DNA of 64,000 bases from Prevotella sp. (lineage in GTDB: Bacteria; Bacteroidota; Bacteroidia; Bacteroidales; Bacteroidaceae), in NCBI GenBank assembly GCA_017548605.1, contig JAFYZT010000055.1:19597-83596 (forward strand). The letters are read 5' to 3'. Under the pieces are notes generated by a model. The model did no database searches, was not told where the DNA came from, and saw only the letters and a list, made by a program, of their open reading frames with translations. This document shows positions 19,713-28,123 of this stretch, piece by piece. The first letter of the stretch is position 1. Every line of letters starts with the position of its first letter. The translations under genes were made by a program, and so were the position numbers.

Positions 19713-19752
19713 GTAATCTCTTGCTCTCTGCCCCTTGCCCCCTGCCCCTTAC
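19713..19752. repeat. GTAATCTCTT + C-rich heptamer phrase block
   Basis: GTAATCTCTT leads into GCTCTCT / GCCCCTT / GCCCCCT / GCCCCTT units 20 nt before the COG0523 gene. Related blocks with the same GTAATCTCTT lead occur at 39620, 40427 and 61589. The complementary strand is G-rich (GGGGCAAGGGG type). Confidence 0.75.
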
Positions 19753-19771
19753 CACTTAAAAATATACAACA

Positions 19772-21046
19772 ATGAAAGAAACACCCGTATTGCTGCTCAC
19801 GGGTTATCTGGGCAGCGGAAAGACCACATTACTGAACCGCATCCTTGCTAATGAGAAAGGAATACGGTTCGCCGTTATCGTCAACGATATCGGTGAGGTG
19901 AATATCGATGCCGACCTGATACAGAAGGGCGGTATCGTCAACCAGAAAGACGACAGCCTGGTGGCACTGCAGAACGGTTGTATCTGCTGTACGCTCAAGA
20001 TGGACCTTGTGCAGCAGCTGATAGACATTCAGCGTATGGACCGCTTCGACTATATCGTCATCGAAGCCAGCGGCATCTGCGAGCCGATGCCTATCGCACA
20101 GACTATCTGCTCAATGCCCATGATGGCACCTGAGGTGACCAAGGACGGGGTGCCGCGCCTGAACTGCATTGCAACGGTGGTCGATGCTCTGCGCATGCGC
20201 GATGAGTTCGGCAATGGTGCCGACCTGCTGCGACAGAATATTGACGAGGAGGATATCGAGAATCTGGTCATCCAACAAATAGAGTTCTGCAATGTGGTGC
20301 TGCTCAACAAAGCTGCGGAGGTGCTGCCCTCGGAACTGGAACGGTTGCGTCAGATTGTCAGGGCCATACAGCCAAAGGCCGAAATATTGGAGTGTAACTA
20401 CGGCGACGTGGATCTCAACAAACTGATTGCACCACGCGATTTTGATTTCAATGCTGTTGCAGGTTCGGCAACATGGGTGCAGGAGGTGGAAAAGCATCAC
20501 GAGGAAGACGACGATGATGATGATGACCACGACGATGATGACCATCACCACCACCACGAGCATGATCATGATGAAGAACACCACCACGAGCATCATCACG
20601 ACCATGACCATCATGACCATGAGGAACACGGTCACCACCACCATCATCACCATGACCATGAAGGGGGGGAAGTGGAGGAATATGGCATCGGCACGTATGT
20701 CTATTACCGACGTGCGGCATTCAACCTCGGGTTATTTGACGAGTTCGTGGCGCGTAAGTGGCCGAAGGGTATCATTCGCGCCAAAGGCATCTGCTGGTTC
20801 CGCGATGAGCCGCAGACTTGTTATGTATTCGAACAGGCGGGCCGACAAGTGTCCATACGCAATGCCGGTCAGTGGTATGCCACGATGCCGAAGGATGAGC
20901 TGATGCAGCTCTTTGAACGTGAGCCGGGAGTGGTGCAGGACTGGGACGAACGCTATGGCGACCGTATGCAGAAATTGGTGTTCATCGGTCAGCACCTGGA
21001 CAAGGACTTCATCAAGCGCGAACTGGACAAGTGCATTGACGAATAA
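19772..21046 (+). CDS. COG0523 (CobW/ZNG1-type) metallochaperone GTPase with His/Asp-rich arm
   Basis: A 424-residue G3E GTPase: Walker A GYLGSGKTT (residues 11-19), the metal-binding GCICC motif (CxCC, 70-73), IEASGICEP switch region and the NKAAE base-recognition motif. A metal-binding arm of about 55 residues made almost only of His, Asp and Glu (about 245-305) is followed by the CobW C-terminal domain. The family hands Zn2+, Co2+ or Ni2+ to client enzymes at the cost of GTP. Without CobN/S/T or nitrile hydratase genes nearby, a zinc-handling role is the best guess. No Zur site was identified. Confidence 0.88.
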   Translation: MKETPVLLLTGYLGSGKTTLLNRILANEKGIRFAVIVNDIGEVNIDADLIQKGGIVNQKDDSLVALQNGCICCTLKMDLVQQLIDIQRMDRFDYIVIEASGICEPMPIAQTICSMPMMAPEVTKDGVPRLNCIATVVDALRMRDEFGNGADLLRQNIDEEDIENLVIQQIEFCNVVLLNKAAEVLPSELERLRQIVRAIQPKAEILECNYGDVDLNKLIAPRDFDFNAVAGSATWVQEVEKHHEEDDDDDDDHDDDDHHHHHEHDHDEEHHHEHHHDHDHHDHEEHGHHHHHHHDHEGGEVEEYGIGTYVYYRRAAFNLGLFDEFVARKWPKGIIRAKGICWFRDEPQTCYVFEQAGRQVSIRNAGQWYATMPKDELMQLFEREPGVVQDWDERYGDRMQKLVFIGQHLDKDFIKRELDKCIDE

Positions 21047-21138
21047 GTTAGAAGGAGCCGTAATTCATCATCACCCTAATGGGCGATTTCCACAAGAACA
21101 TCGGTCGGGTTGCCTTTTCCTGCAAACATCTGAAATAA

Positions 21139-21170
21139 TTTGTCGATATAAGATAATTGTTGTATTTTTG
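21139..21170 (+). promoter_or_regulatory. Consensus promoter of the DIP1984 gene
   Basis: TTTG (21139-21142), a 20-nt spacer and TATTTTTG (21163-21170) form one of the best promoter matches in the window, 27 nt before the ATG. Confidence 0.7.
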
Positions 21171-21197
21171 CAAATGTAAGACCAAAACAATCGAATC

Positions 21198-21656
21198 ATG
21201 AAATTAGCAGAAGCTTTGAGCCTGCGCAAGGACTTGCAGGCACGTATAGAGCAACTGAAAGTGAGGCTGCTCAACAATATTAAGGTGCAGGAGGGTGAAC
21301 AGCCGACTGAGGATCCGAAAGAACTGATGGCGGAACTGAATGGTTGTCTTGACCAGTTGGAAACGCTTATCTTTCGCATCAATGCCACCAATATGCAAAC
21401 CGTACTTGATGGAAAAACTATCACCCAGCTGAATGCTGAGCGCGATGTGCTGAAAATGCGGGTGGAGATACTGAGAAACCTGTCGAACAGCGCATCACAA
21501 CTCAATAACCGCTATTCCCGCACTGAAATTAAGACGGTGGCAACCATTGAAGTGAAGCCCCTGCGCAAACAGATTGATAAATTGTCGGAGGCTCTACGCT
21601 TGATAGATCTGAAGATTCAGACGCTCAACTTCACCACTGACTTGGTGGAAAAGTGA
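21198..21656 (+). CDS. DIP1984 family protein (septicolysin-like)
   Basis: A 152-residue, largely helical protein starting MKLAEALSLRKDLQARIEQL. It matches the DIP1984/septicolysin family in length and in its helical Asp/Glu/Lys-rich heptads, including an N-terminal segment followed by GEQPTEDP and a LNAERD central region. It probably forms an alpha-helical bundle in the cytosol; no signal peptide is present. The name septicolysin is historical and a lytic role is not established. It stands alone with its own promoter. Confidence 0.8.
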   Translation: MKLAEALSLRKDLQARIEQLKVRLLNNIKVQEGEQPTEDPKELMAELNGCLDQLETLIFRINATNMQTVLDGKTITQLNAERDVLKMRVEILRNLSNSASQLNNRYSRTEIKTVATIEVKPLRKQIDKLSEALRLIDLKIQTLNFTTDLVEK

Positions 21657-22084
21657 TTCATAGTCCTCAATAAGTGTTCCCTCCTTGGGAGGGGGTATAG
21701 GGGAGGCTCTCATTACCGGCAGACAGGCGTAGGGCGAGTTGGAACCTGCTTGGATAAGCGATCTTAGTTTCTTCGGGGCAAGATTTTTTTCTTTCTCATG
21801 GAGCATGCCCAGCATGACAGCATGGTGCAAACGGCTGTGACCCGTTCAGGGTCGTCAGCCTGCATGCAGCACTTCGCACTACCGCCCAACTGACTACGAC
21901 TTCTGCCGGTATCTTTTTGGTGATGTTTTTATCCGAATAAAATTATTTTATTTGAATTATTCTTTTTGAATAAAGAAATATTGTGTATATCTGCATCATT
22001 CTGTCGCCGACCCTCTTTTGGCATTATGGTTGAGGACCAGAAGATAATCAACAAATTGTGCAATACAATACATCTTAGCAAACG
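21657..22084. other. 428-bp spacer without a recognisable gene
   Basis: It begins with a CCCTCCTTGGGAGGGGG-type phrase (21681-21697), then about 220 bp of GC-richer sequence with short inverted words (GACCCGTTCAGGGTCGTC, about 21839-21856), then AT-rich sequence leading to the end of the minus-strand membrane protein. The open frames here are short, lack family-like sequence and run through the phrase repeat. I see no RNA gene. Confidence 0.5.
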
Positions 22085-22408
22085 TTAGGTGTTTATTGAT
22101 GTTTTAAGTGTTTGAAATGATATGATGATGTTCAGTATTGCAACAATTGATATTATTGCGGTAATAATCCAAGAACTGTTTATGATGAAAAACAGATGTA
22201 TAATGGCAAGAACTAAGGTGAGTGCAGCATAAGCTGCAAAACCAAACGATGCTAATATGGTGGTCTTTCTACCACCAATTATAAACCCTATAATAGATAA
22301 AAGCAATAATATGACAACAAGCAAATGACCTAAGTGCTTCGCTCCAAATATTATCACGCATAATTGAATAAGCCACCAAGCACTTATATAGTTTTTCTTA
22401 GAAATCAT
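22085..22408 (-). CDS. Small four-helix membrane protein of unknown function
   Basis: A 107-residue protein with about four hydrophobic segments (roughly residues 8-24, 27-45, 50-72 and 78-98) and a short Lys-rich N terminus (MISKKNY). I do not recognise a family. The base composition is clearly AT-richer than the neighbouring housekeeping genes, which hints at recent acquisition. It lies downstream of, and on the same strand as, the hydrolase gene with a 100-nt gap. Confidence 0.6.
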   Translation of the reverse strand: MISKKNYISAWWLIQLCVIIFGAKHLGHLLVVILLLLSIIGFIIGGRKTTILASFGFAAYAALTLVLAIIHLFFIINSSWIITAIISIVAILNIIISFQTLKTSINT

Positions 22409-22508
22409 AATTGGTCTTACTATTATTGTTTCTTTTTTCTCTTTTTTTGAGATTCTCGGCCTCTTCCAATGATTGGATATGGAAAAAGGAGTTCTCTGGC
22501 ATAGTTTT

Positions 22509-23759
22509 TTATAAGCTGTTAATCCACTGTGCGATGTCGCTGAGCACTTCGGGAGAGATAGTTTCTTCTATATCACTGTATTCGGTGGGTAGTCCTGTGG
22601 TGCAGTGCTGGAATAGATGGTTCAGCGATGGATATTCCTTGATGAGATTCTTTTTCGATTTGGGTAACAGTTGTCTGATGGCAGTAAGGTTTTGGGAGGA
22701 AATCACTTGGCAGTCGCGGTCGCCATTGAGCGCAAAGACTGGACAGCGTGACTTACGAATGTCGGCAGAAGGGTCGTAGTCGATGAACCATTGCAACCAC
22801 CGCATCTGCTGCACCTCTGGCTGCTGACGGTATTGTTCAACGGTCATCGTGACGGGCGTTCCTGACAGTTGCATGATGCGGTTGCCCTGTTCCACCAACA
22901 GGGTGTCACCTTTCACTCCGGGACCTGCCAAGGAGACGATGAAATCAGTCTTTTTGCGAGCAGCGAGCATGAAAGCGATGGCACCACCCTCACTATGGCC
23001 GAGAAGGCCGACCTTGCTGAATGCTTTTTGACGACGCAGGAAGTCAAGCCCTGCCTCCGCATCACGCATGAAATCCTCGGTCGTGGCATTCTTCACGTCA
23101 CCTCCTACGGAGGCTCCCGTGGCGCGATCGTCATAACGCAGCGTGGCGATGCCCTGTCGGGCCAAGTAGTCGGCGATGACAAGGAAGGGGGAGTGATTCA
23201 TCAGTTCTTCGTCACGGTTCTGCTGTCCGCTGCCAGAGACGAGCAGCACGACAACGGGTTTTTTCTTCGATTGCTTGCTATAGCCTACGGGATAGGTCAG
23301 TGTGCCAGCCAATGTGGCACTGTCTTTTTCATTTCTGAAAGACACCTCTTCCGTATCATAAGGGTAGGGCGGTTGCGGTCGTTGTGGCCGTTTCACTTCG
23401 GGCACACCTCTCGTGAGCACGAGGGGCAGCGACATCCCACTCTGAGAGAAGGTGCCATTGAGAGCTCCGTCTTTCAACTTGGCGCGGTATGTGGCGCCAA
23501 TGTTTACGGTTACGGCTATTGAGTCGTCAGAGAGATAATCCTTTTTACATGCCAAGCCCTTGGCTCCCTGGTCAGGGCTGTCCATGGTTACTGTGACGTA
23601 GCCGTCAGCCTGTTCAAGATGGAGGACCAATGTCAATGAGATGGCTCCGGCATTTAGTTTGCCCGACCAGGAACCTATCAGTGCCGAGGTGGGTTGTACT
23701 TGTGCCCGACCCGTCAATGACATGAGGACAAGTATAAACAAAATGATGGCTTTTTTCAT
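22509..23759 (-). CDS. Exported alpha/beta hydrolase
   Basis: A 416-residue protein: signal peptide MKKAIILFILVLMSLTGRAQ, a beta-rich N-terminal domain (about 25-125), then an alpha/beta hydrolase with an oxyanion region LLVSGSGQQNRDEE, nucleophile elbow GHSEGG, Asp in NGDRDCQV and His in SLNHLFQ. The start is placed at the signal peptide; an ORF start 14 codons further up would overlap the promoter. Similar periplasmic peptidase/esterase-like proteins are common in Bacteroidota. The substrate (peptide or ester) is unknown. Confidence 0.82.
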   Translation of the reverse strand: MKKAIILFILVLMSLTGRAQVQPTSALIGSWSGKLNAGAISLTLVLHLEQADGYVTVTMDSPDQGAKGLACKKDYLSDDSIAVTVNIGATYRAKLKDGALNGTFSQSGMSLPLVLTRGVPEVKRPQRPQPPYPYDTEEVSFRNEKDSATLAGTLTYPVGYSKQSKKKPVVVLLVSGSGQQNRDEELMNHSPFLVIADYLARQGIATLRYDDRATGASVGGDVKNATTEDFMRDAEAGLDFLRRQKAFSKVGLLGHSEGGAIAFMLAARKKTDFIVSLAGPGVKGDTLLVEQGNRIMQLSGTPVTMTVEQYRQQPEVQQMRWLQWFIDYDPSADIRKSRCPVFALNGDRDCQVISSQNLTAIRQLLPKSKKNLIKEYPSLNHLFQHCTTGLPTEYSDIEETISPEVLSDIAQWINSL

Positions 23760-23788
23760 TGTCTTTTTTGTTGTTTGTATTATAGTTG

Positions 23789-23796
23789 CAAATTTA
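23789..23796 (-). promoter_or_regulatory. -7 element of the alpha/beta hydrolase gene
   Basis: TAAATTTG on the minus strand, 29 nt before the chosen start, an exact TAnnTTTG match; it also supports the shorter start. Confidence 0.55.
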
Positions 23797-23907
23797 GACA
23801 AAAACCATCATTATAGACCGCTTTTAATCATTTTTTGCACCATGAAACAACAATATTATTCATTATACCCTTGAAACCCTACATTTCGTCAATTAAACGG
23901 TATGATT

Positions 23908-23939
23908 TTTGGCGGGAATCAAAATATGATATACTTTTG
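23908..23939 (+). promoter_or_regulatory. Consensus promoter of the lipoprotein gene at 24001
   Basis: TTTG at 23908-23911, a 20-nt spacer, then TACTTTTG at 23932-23939; the leader is about 55 nt and AT-rich. Confidence 0.65.
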
Positions 23940-24000
23940 CAGCGATTTTTACTCAACTATATTAACACTACAAACAAAAAAACATTTATTTAAAAGAACT

Positions 24001-24585
24001 ATGAAAAAATCATTTATGCTGATGATGGTGGCTGTTGCCGCCATGGCAACAGTATCTTGTGGTAACAAGAAAGGACAAACCGAAGTAACAGAGAACGGTG
24101 CAGAACAAACCGAACAGAAGGCTGACACAACCGCCAAGACGGAAAAGGCCGAGAAGGCCGACACCGTGAAAGGCCCCACCACTTTGGATTTGGGCCGTGC
24201 CACCGTGGATGTTCCCGAAGGATGGTTCGTCAAGAATCCAAGCAAATCTTCTTGTCGTATTGAACCTCTGGTGAAGCCCGCCATTGAAAAGAAAGGTAAT
24301 TTCGGTTGGAATGTGTACATCAGTGTATGGGATGGCGATGTCTTCAAGGCCGAGAAATTCATTGAAGACGACAAAAAGGTGTTTAAGGATACGAAGAAGA
24401 TGCCCGAAGTCACCTTCAATGGCGTGAAGTACCTGTATAATTTCTACGACTATCAGTTTGGCAAGCACAGCGTGCTGGCTGCACCCCTGCCAGAAAAGGG
24501 AGCCATCAAGGTGGAAGTGGGTGGTTATGCTGTAGAAGACGCTGATGTTGACAAGATTCTGAAAAGCCTGAAAATCAAGAAATAA
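24001..24585 (+). CDS. Lipoprotein of unknown function
   Basis: A 194-residue lipoprotein with lipobox ATVSC (Cys20), then a 40-residue linker rich in Glu, Lys, Thr and Ala (GAEQTEQKADTT), and a compact domain of about 125 residues. The start is set at the signal peptide, 33 codons inside the longest frame, because the promoter lies inside that longer frame. No family is recognised. It is a single gene with its own promoter and terminator, which suggests an independently expressed envelope protein. Confidence 0.75.
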   Translation: MKKSFMLMMVAVAAMATVSCGNKKGQTEVTENGAEQTEQKADTTAKTEKAEKADTVKGPTTLDLGRATVDVPEGWFVKNPSKSSCRIEPLVKPAIEKKGNFGWNVYISVWDGDVFKAEKFIEDDKKVFKDTKKMPEVTFNGVKYLYNFYDYQFGKHSVLAAPLPEKGAIKVEVGGYAVEDADVDKILKSLKIKK

Positions 24586-24610
24586 GCGTCAAGATAAATA
24601 AACAAATAAT

Positions 24611-24655
24611 GAGGGCCGTTTCCCATGCAATGGAAAACGGCCCTCTTTTCTTTAT
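24611..24655 (+). terminator. Terminator of the lipoprotein gene
   Basis: GAGGGCCGTTT pairs with AAACGGCCCTC (further CCAT/ATGG pairing at the tip), followed by a T-rich TTTTCTTTATTT tail. Stem 24611-24645. Confidence 0.85.
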
Positions 24656-24871
24656 TTCTAACCAAATTTTAATCTGCTTTGCTATCTTTTGAAGCGGTGT
24701 TTCTTTAATACTGATGCAAAGATAGCCTGATAGCATATTATGTCAATTATAATATGCCAGTTTTATGCCAGTTTGGTTGCGAAACCTTGCTTTGTTTGCG
24801 TCAAAAGCCTGACTACACCGAAAAATCTGTCGCATGATGGTTCCAAAATCCGAGAATTCTATTATAACCGG

Positions 24872-25669
24872 TTATGGATTATAAAGAATACTGACTTTGT
24901 GTGACGGTTGCTTTTGTCTTCTTGAAAGTCTGTATAGTACGATTCCCATGACGATGAGAATAATGATAGACGTGCTAACAAGAATAATTGCCAAGTAACC
25001 CGGTCCTGCCAGTCTGTTGACATTCCAACCTAATGATAACATAAGCCATCCTGCCATGCAACATATTGGTAGCAGGCAATATGCCAACCAGGGAAGCGTT
25101 CGCTTCTTGTTCCACATCACAAAAAACACAATCCAAGCTGTAATAGTATAGATGAGTGCCACCCATATATTATTTTTATACCATCCGGAAAACCACCAGA
25201 TGTCATACATGTTGGCAGAGTCGAAACACTTGGAGAAGAGAAAGAACAGACATCCTAGCACAAGAAGTCCTGCGACGAAGAAAGTATCGGTTTTTATACC
25301 CGTAGGTTTCAGAAATTCTGCCCTAACTCCGTATCTGGCACCCATATATCGGCCTAATTGGGCAGACATGTCTTCCTCAAAACCATTGGACTCTGAAAGT
25401 GCTACCGGCGTGGGCCAGATACCCATTAGACCATAATGTCTTCCCCGTACTACCCACTTCATGTAGCGGAAAGTCACAATAGTAGTTTTTTGCTGCGGAT
25501 TACCCTCAAACTTAATCGTTAACTTTTCCTTTGCAGTTTTTTTCATAACAAGACTGTCCTTGCGCTTACTCTTCTTAATATCTGCTTCCGGATAGTTCGT
25601 CCGCAAGAACCCTTCAAGTGTCTTTTCAAATTGAGGATCGTATGTGTATATTTTTAAAAAACCATTCAT
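24872..25669 (-). CDS. Multi-pass membrane protein of unknown function
   Basis: A 265-residue protein. Residues 1-125 are soluble and basic (KKSKRKDSLVMKKTAKEK); about four hydrophobic segments follow (roughly 128-145, 168-185, 192-212 and 222-246), then a short basic tail (RLSRRQKQPSHK). No family is recognised. It is the first gene of the AT-rich accessory stretch that continues to about 30 kb. It has its own promoter and no operon partner. Confidence 0.6.
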   Translation of the reverse strand: MNGFLKIYTYDPQFEKTLEGFLRTNYPEADIKKSKRKDSLVMKKTAKEKLTIKFEGNPQQKTTIVTFRYMKWVVRGRHYGLMGIWPTPVALSESNGFEEDMSAQLGRYMGARYGVRAEFLKPTGIKTDTFFVAGLLVLGCLFFLFSKCFDSANMYDIWWFSGWYKNNIWVALIYTITAWIVFFVMWNKKRTLPWLAYCLLPICCMAGWLMLSLGWNVNRLAGPGYLAIILVSTSIIILIVMGIVLYRLSRRQKQPSHKVSILYNP

Positions 25670-25713
25670 GTGTTACCAAATATAAGGACTTGTGCAAATT
25701 CGCAACCTTCGTA

Positions 25714-25721
25714 CAAAGATA
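25714..25721 (-). promoter_or_regulatory. -7 element before the membrane protein gene
   Basis: TATCTTTG on the minus strand, 44 nt before the start at 25669. Confidence 0.5.
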
Positions 25722-25894
25722 CGGAATGTTTTCTAAATGAGCAACAAAAAGGCTGTCATGAATAGATTCTATCAATTCATATCGTCGATATCGGTACTCT
25801 TTTTGGAACATACCAACTTGAAAAAATATACAAATACAAAGTGTAACCTTTTTTATAAGCATATAATCTCGGAAAATCACCTCATTCGGTTAAA

Positions 25895-27058
25895 TTAGTT
25901 AAAGTAATAGTCCATACGGCTGTTAAACAGGGTCTCTGCCTCGGTGATGGATTGCTTGATAAGTTCCTTTTGTCGCTCTATCGCCTCTATCTTCTCAGCA
26001 AAGGATTGTTGGAGGGAGAGAGGGGGAAGTATAATGGAAAAACACCTGAGAGAACTCAATCCCACTGTTTTTTGGGCAATACCCGTGGCTATATCATCCG
26101 CCATAAACTTAACAGATTCACACAAAGCCCAATAACATACAAATGTGGTATTAAGGTATTCTCTATTAGGTCTCAATAAAGCAATGTGACGTTGAAAACA
26201 AAAAGGTTTATCATCCTTTACTTGTAAAGGAATTCCATAAGAGCCTGTTACTGTATACAACAAATCTCCAATTCGTGCCTTTCGCTCGTCTTTTAAATTA
26301 TTATAATATTCAATAGGAACGAAGAAAGTGTTATCGAAATCTATCTCCCTACTATCCTTATTAATATTTGATATCGTAATAAACGGTATTCCTTTTTCTG
26401 CTTTTGGTGGTGGCATATGGTCGCCGTCAGTAATATGGTGGCAAACTTCCCCTAACTTCTTCACCTCCCATCCTTTTTCATTCTCCACAGGGTCTCCGAA
26501 CATATCATAGAAGATGGACTGTGCGAGAAGGTCGTATTCTTTCAGTTGTGCTTTTTTCTTCTCGATGATACTCGAAAGAAGGTCAAGTTCAGAAACGATA
26601 CGCTCTTGAACAGGGAGGGGAGGATATGCAAAAACATTCGTAGAGATGCTTTTTTTGTTTAATGTCATTCCCATTACAGCCTTGTTTGCCCCTAACCATT
26701 TATATCCTTTTAGATAGTAATAAACGAACTCAGAAGAAATAACTCCTTTTTGTATTGGAGTGAATGACATAATTGCTTCATTAGTAAACAAATCCTTTGC
26801 TGCAATAGCGCACCTTCCAACCGATAGTTTAAAACTCATTATAACAGTCCCTTTCTTAACAATCTTTATGTTAGATTCAGAAACGGCTTTATCTGTTATT
26901 TTTTCTTTGGAGGTGTCTATATATTGGTGCTGTATATCTGATATTGAAACCCATGTGTTCTCCCCTCCCCAATACAATGGATTGTCTCTACTTGGAGTTT
27001 TGCCCATTTGCAAATCAAACACCTCAGCAAACTTCTTATATTCCCATCCTTCCCTCAT
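25895..27058 (-). CDS. hsdS: Orphan type I restriction-modification specificity subunit (HsdS)
   Basis: A 387-residue HsdS with two target-recognition domains (about residues 1-150 and 195-350), each followed by a conserved helical spacer: LPVQERIVSELDLLSSIIEK (about 155-175) and SLQQSFAEKIEAIERQKEL near the C terminus. In a complete system HsdS picks the bipartite DNA target for the methylase HsdM and nuclease HsdR. Neither is in this window: the sequence up to the rpiB fragment is non-coding, and the gene downstream is an unrelated membrane protein. It could be a leftover, or supply an alternative specificity to a system elsewhere. Its AT-rich composition differs from housekeeping neighbours. 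Confidence 0.88.
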   Translation of the reverse strand: MREGWEYKKFAEVFDLQMGKTPSRDNPLYWGGENTWVSISDIQHQYIDTSKEKITDKAVSESNIKIVKKGTVIMSFKLSVGRCAIAAKDLFTNEAIMSFTPIQKGVISSEFVYYYLKGYKWLGANKAVMGMTLNKKSISTNVFAYPPLPVQERIVSELDLLSSIIEKKKAQLKEYDLLAQSIFYDMFGDPVENEKGWEVKKLGEVCHHITDGDHMPPPKAEKGIPFITISNINKDSREIDFDNTFFVPIEYYNNLKDERKARIGDLLYTVTGSYGIPLQVKDDKPFCFQRHIALLRPNREYLNTTFVCYWALCESVKFMADDIATGIAQKTVGLSSLRCFSIILPPLSLQQSFAEKIEAIERQKELIKQSITEAETLFNSRMDYYFN

Positions 27059-27086
27059 AACTATTATTATGATTTATTATTTTTTG

Positions 27087-27094
27087 CAAAGATA
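27087..27094 (-). promoter_or_regulatory. -7 element of hsdS
   Basis: TATCTTTG on the minus strand, 28 nt before the hsdS ATG; hsdS therefore seems to be transcribed from its own promoter. Confidence 0.55.
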
Positions 27095-27181
27095 CAACTA
27101 TTTTGCTATAAGCGTGAAAAATATAGAAAAAAACGACTAACAGATGGATGAGAAAAGAAATGCAAAAGTGTGAACCATATA

Positions 27182-27215
27182 GTTTAAAAAGGTTCGGGTT
27201 CAAGTAGTATTTGAA
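27182..27215. repeat. TTCGAA-core repeat, copy A (diverged)
   Basis: A 34-nt match to the repeat at 28748 and 29823 with about seven substitutions. Its last 10 bases plus the following TCACCAAAA match instead a second GTATTCGAA site at 29927-29944. Copy A therefore looks like the product of joining two sites that are 70-80 bp apart next to copy C. Confidence 0.75.
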
Positions 27216-27305
27216 TCACCAAAAAATTCTCTTAAAAAATGACATTGCGCTCGTTGGAGGACATCCAAATGATTGATTATGGTTGATAATCATTTTGTCA
27301 ATACC

Positions 27306-27349
27306 ACGAGGAGCCATTTTCCTCTTCAAGACGGGAAATGGCTCCTCGT
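27306..27349 (-). terminator. Terminator downstream of the rpiB fragment
   Basis: The stem ACGAGGAGCCATTT / AAATGGCTCCTCGT is homologous to the terminator after intact rpiB (30002-30045). Stem bases differ between the copies in matched pairs, so pairing is kept in both. Confidence 0.75.
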
Positions 27350-27369
27350 TATATTGCTATGTGCGAGTG

Positions 27370-27669
27370 TTATATAGGAATCTTGTCGATGCGGCGCTGG
27401 TGACGACCACCTTCGAAGTCGGTGGCGAAATATTCGTCCATAATTTTACGGGCCATCTCCTCATCGATGAAACGACCGGGCATGACAAGCACATTGGCAT
27501 CATTGTGCTGACGGATGAGATGGGCAATCTCGGGAATCCAGCACAGACCGGCACGGATGCTCTGGTGCTTGTTGAGCGTCATACTGATGCCTTCGCCGCT
27601 GCCACAGACAGCAATGCCGGGAAATACCTCGCCATCCTCGATGCCGCGTGCCAGGGCATGACCGAATTC
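27370..27669 (-). pseudogene. rpiB: Displaced 3' fragment of rpiB
   Basis: The sequence is about 98% identical to bases 30067-30366 of intact rpiB and encodes the last ~99 residues, from FGHALARGIEDGE to the stop, ending DKIPI instead of DKIPV. Homology stops abruptly at GCATGACCGAA: the first ~45 codons and the promoter side are missing, so it cannot make RpiB. It lies 2.4 kb from the intact gene, same orientation, with HicAB and a membrane gene between them. This arrangement resembles a gene end displaced when an element integrated into rpiB. Confidence 0.85.
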
Positions 27670-27772
27670 GCGGATAGGTAACTCCGGCCCGCGATAGCAA
27701 AAAAGACCCAGAGCCGTGTCGTGTGGCTTTTACACATCACACCTTGTCAAGAAGAGCCTTATTTTGCCCATA

Positions 27773-27785
27773 ACCTTTAAAAGGT
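27773..27785. promoter_or_regulatory. Possible HicB operator
   Basis: The inverted repeat ACCTT-TAA-AAGGT lies 31 nt upstream of the hicA -33 element. HicB antitoxins bind such palindromes for autoregulation; binding here is inferred only. Confidence 0.3.
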
Positions 27786-27815
27786 ATTAAAAATATTACT
27801 TTTGTTTGCGGTTTA

Positions 27816-27847
27816 TTTGGTAGGTGGTATTATTTTTATTACCTTTG
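27816..27847 (+). promoter_or_regulatory. Consensus promoter of hicAB
   Basis: TTTG (27816-27819), 20 nt, then TACCTTTG (27840-27847), 28 nt before the hicA ATG. It lies inside the island, so the module carries its own promoter. Confidence 0.7.
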
Positions 27848-27875
27848 TATCGTCAAGTAATAAAACATCGCAGCT

Positions 27876-28070
27876 ATGAAAAGATACAAAGTTAAAGAGA
27901 TTATCAAACTTCTTGAAAGCGATGGATGGTATCTCTCTGCGACAAAAGGAGACCACAGACAGTTCAAGCACCCGAAGAAGCCAGGGAAAGTGACGGTGAG
28001 GGGAAAAGACAGTGAGGTCTTGAATCAGTTCTTACTGAACAGCATCTGGAAACAAGTGGGGTGGAAATGA
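27876..28070 (+). CDS. hicA: HicA-type mRNA interferase toxin
   Basis: A 64-residue protein of usual HicA length with a double-stranded RNA-binding-like fold. The signature is LLESDGWYL, then GDHRQFKHP with the catalytic His27, then GKVTVRGKDSEV and a short C-terminal helix. HicA cleaves mRNA independently of ribosomes and stops growth until HicB neutralises it. The antitoxin gene follows 53 nt downstream in the usual hicA-hicB order. It has its own promoter and sits in the accessory cluster next to rpiB, typical of a mobile addiction module. Confidence 0.88.
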   Translation: MKRYKVKEIIKLLESDGWYLSATKGDHRQFKHPKKPGKVTVRGKDSEVLNQFLLNSIWKQVGWK

Positions 28071-28123
28071 CCAGCCTTGCTTATCGACAACAACAAACCA
28101 AAACAAAAGACAAAAATACAACA

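Noticed and set aside
20111-20720. Minus-strand and alternative-frame ORFs opposite the His-rich part of the COG0523 gene
   Set aside because: They are the mirror of a low-complexity CAC/GAC codon run and show no protein-like composition.
21680-21920. Cobalamin or other riboswitch before the 22-kb genes
   Set aside because: The conserved boxes of known classes are not present and no metabolite-related gene follows on the correct strand.
24717-24724. Minus-strand TATCTTTG box after the lipoprotein terminator
   Set aside because: It matches a promoter -7 box but faces a terminator with no gene beyond it; probably chance or vestigial.
27283-27681. Plus-strand ORF over the rpiB fragment, and its twin at 30097-30522
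   Set aside because: Both are antisense shadows of rpiB and its fragment; their similarity only reflects the duplication.
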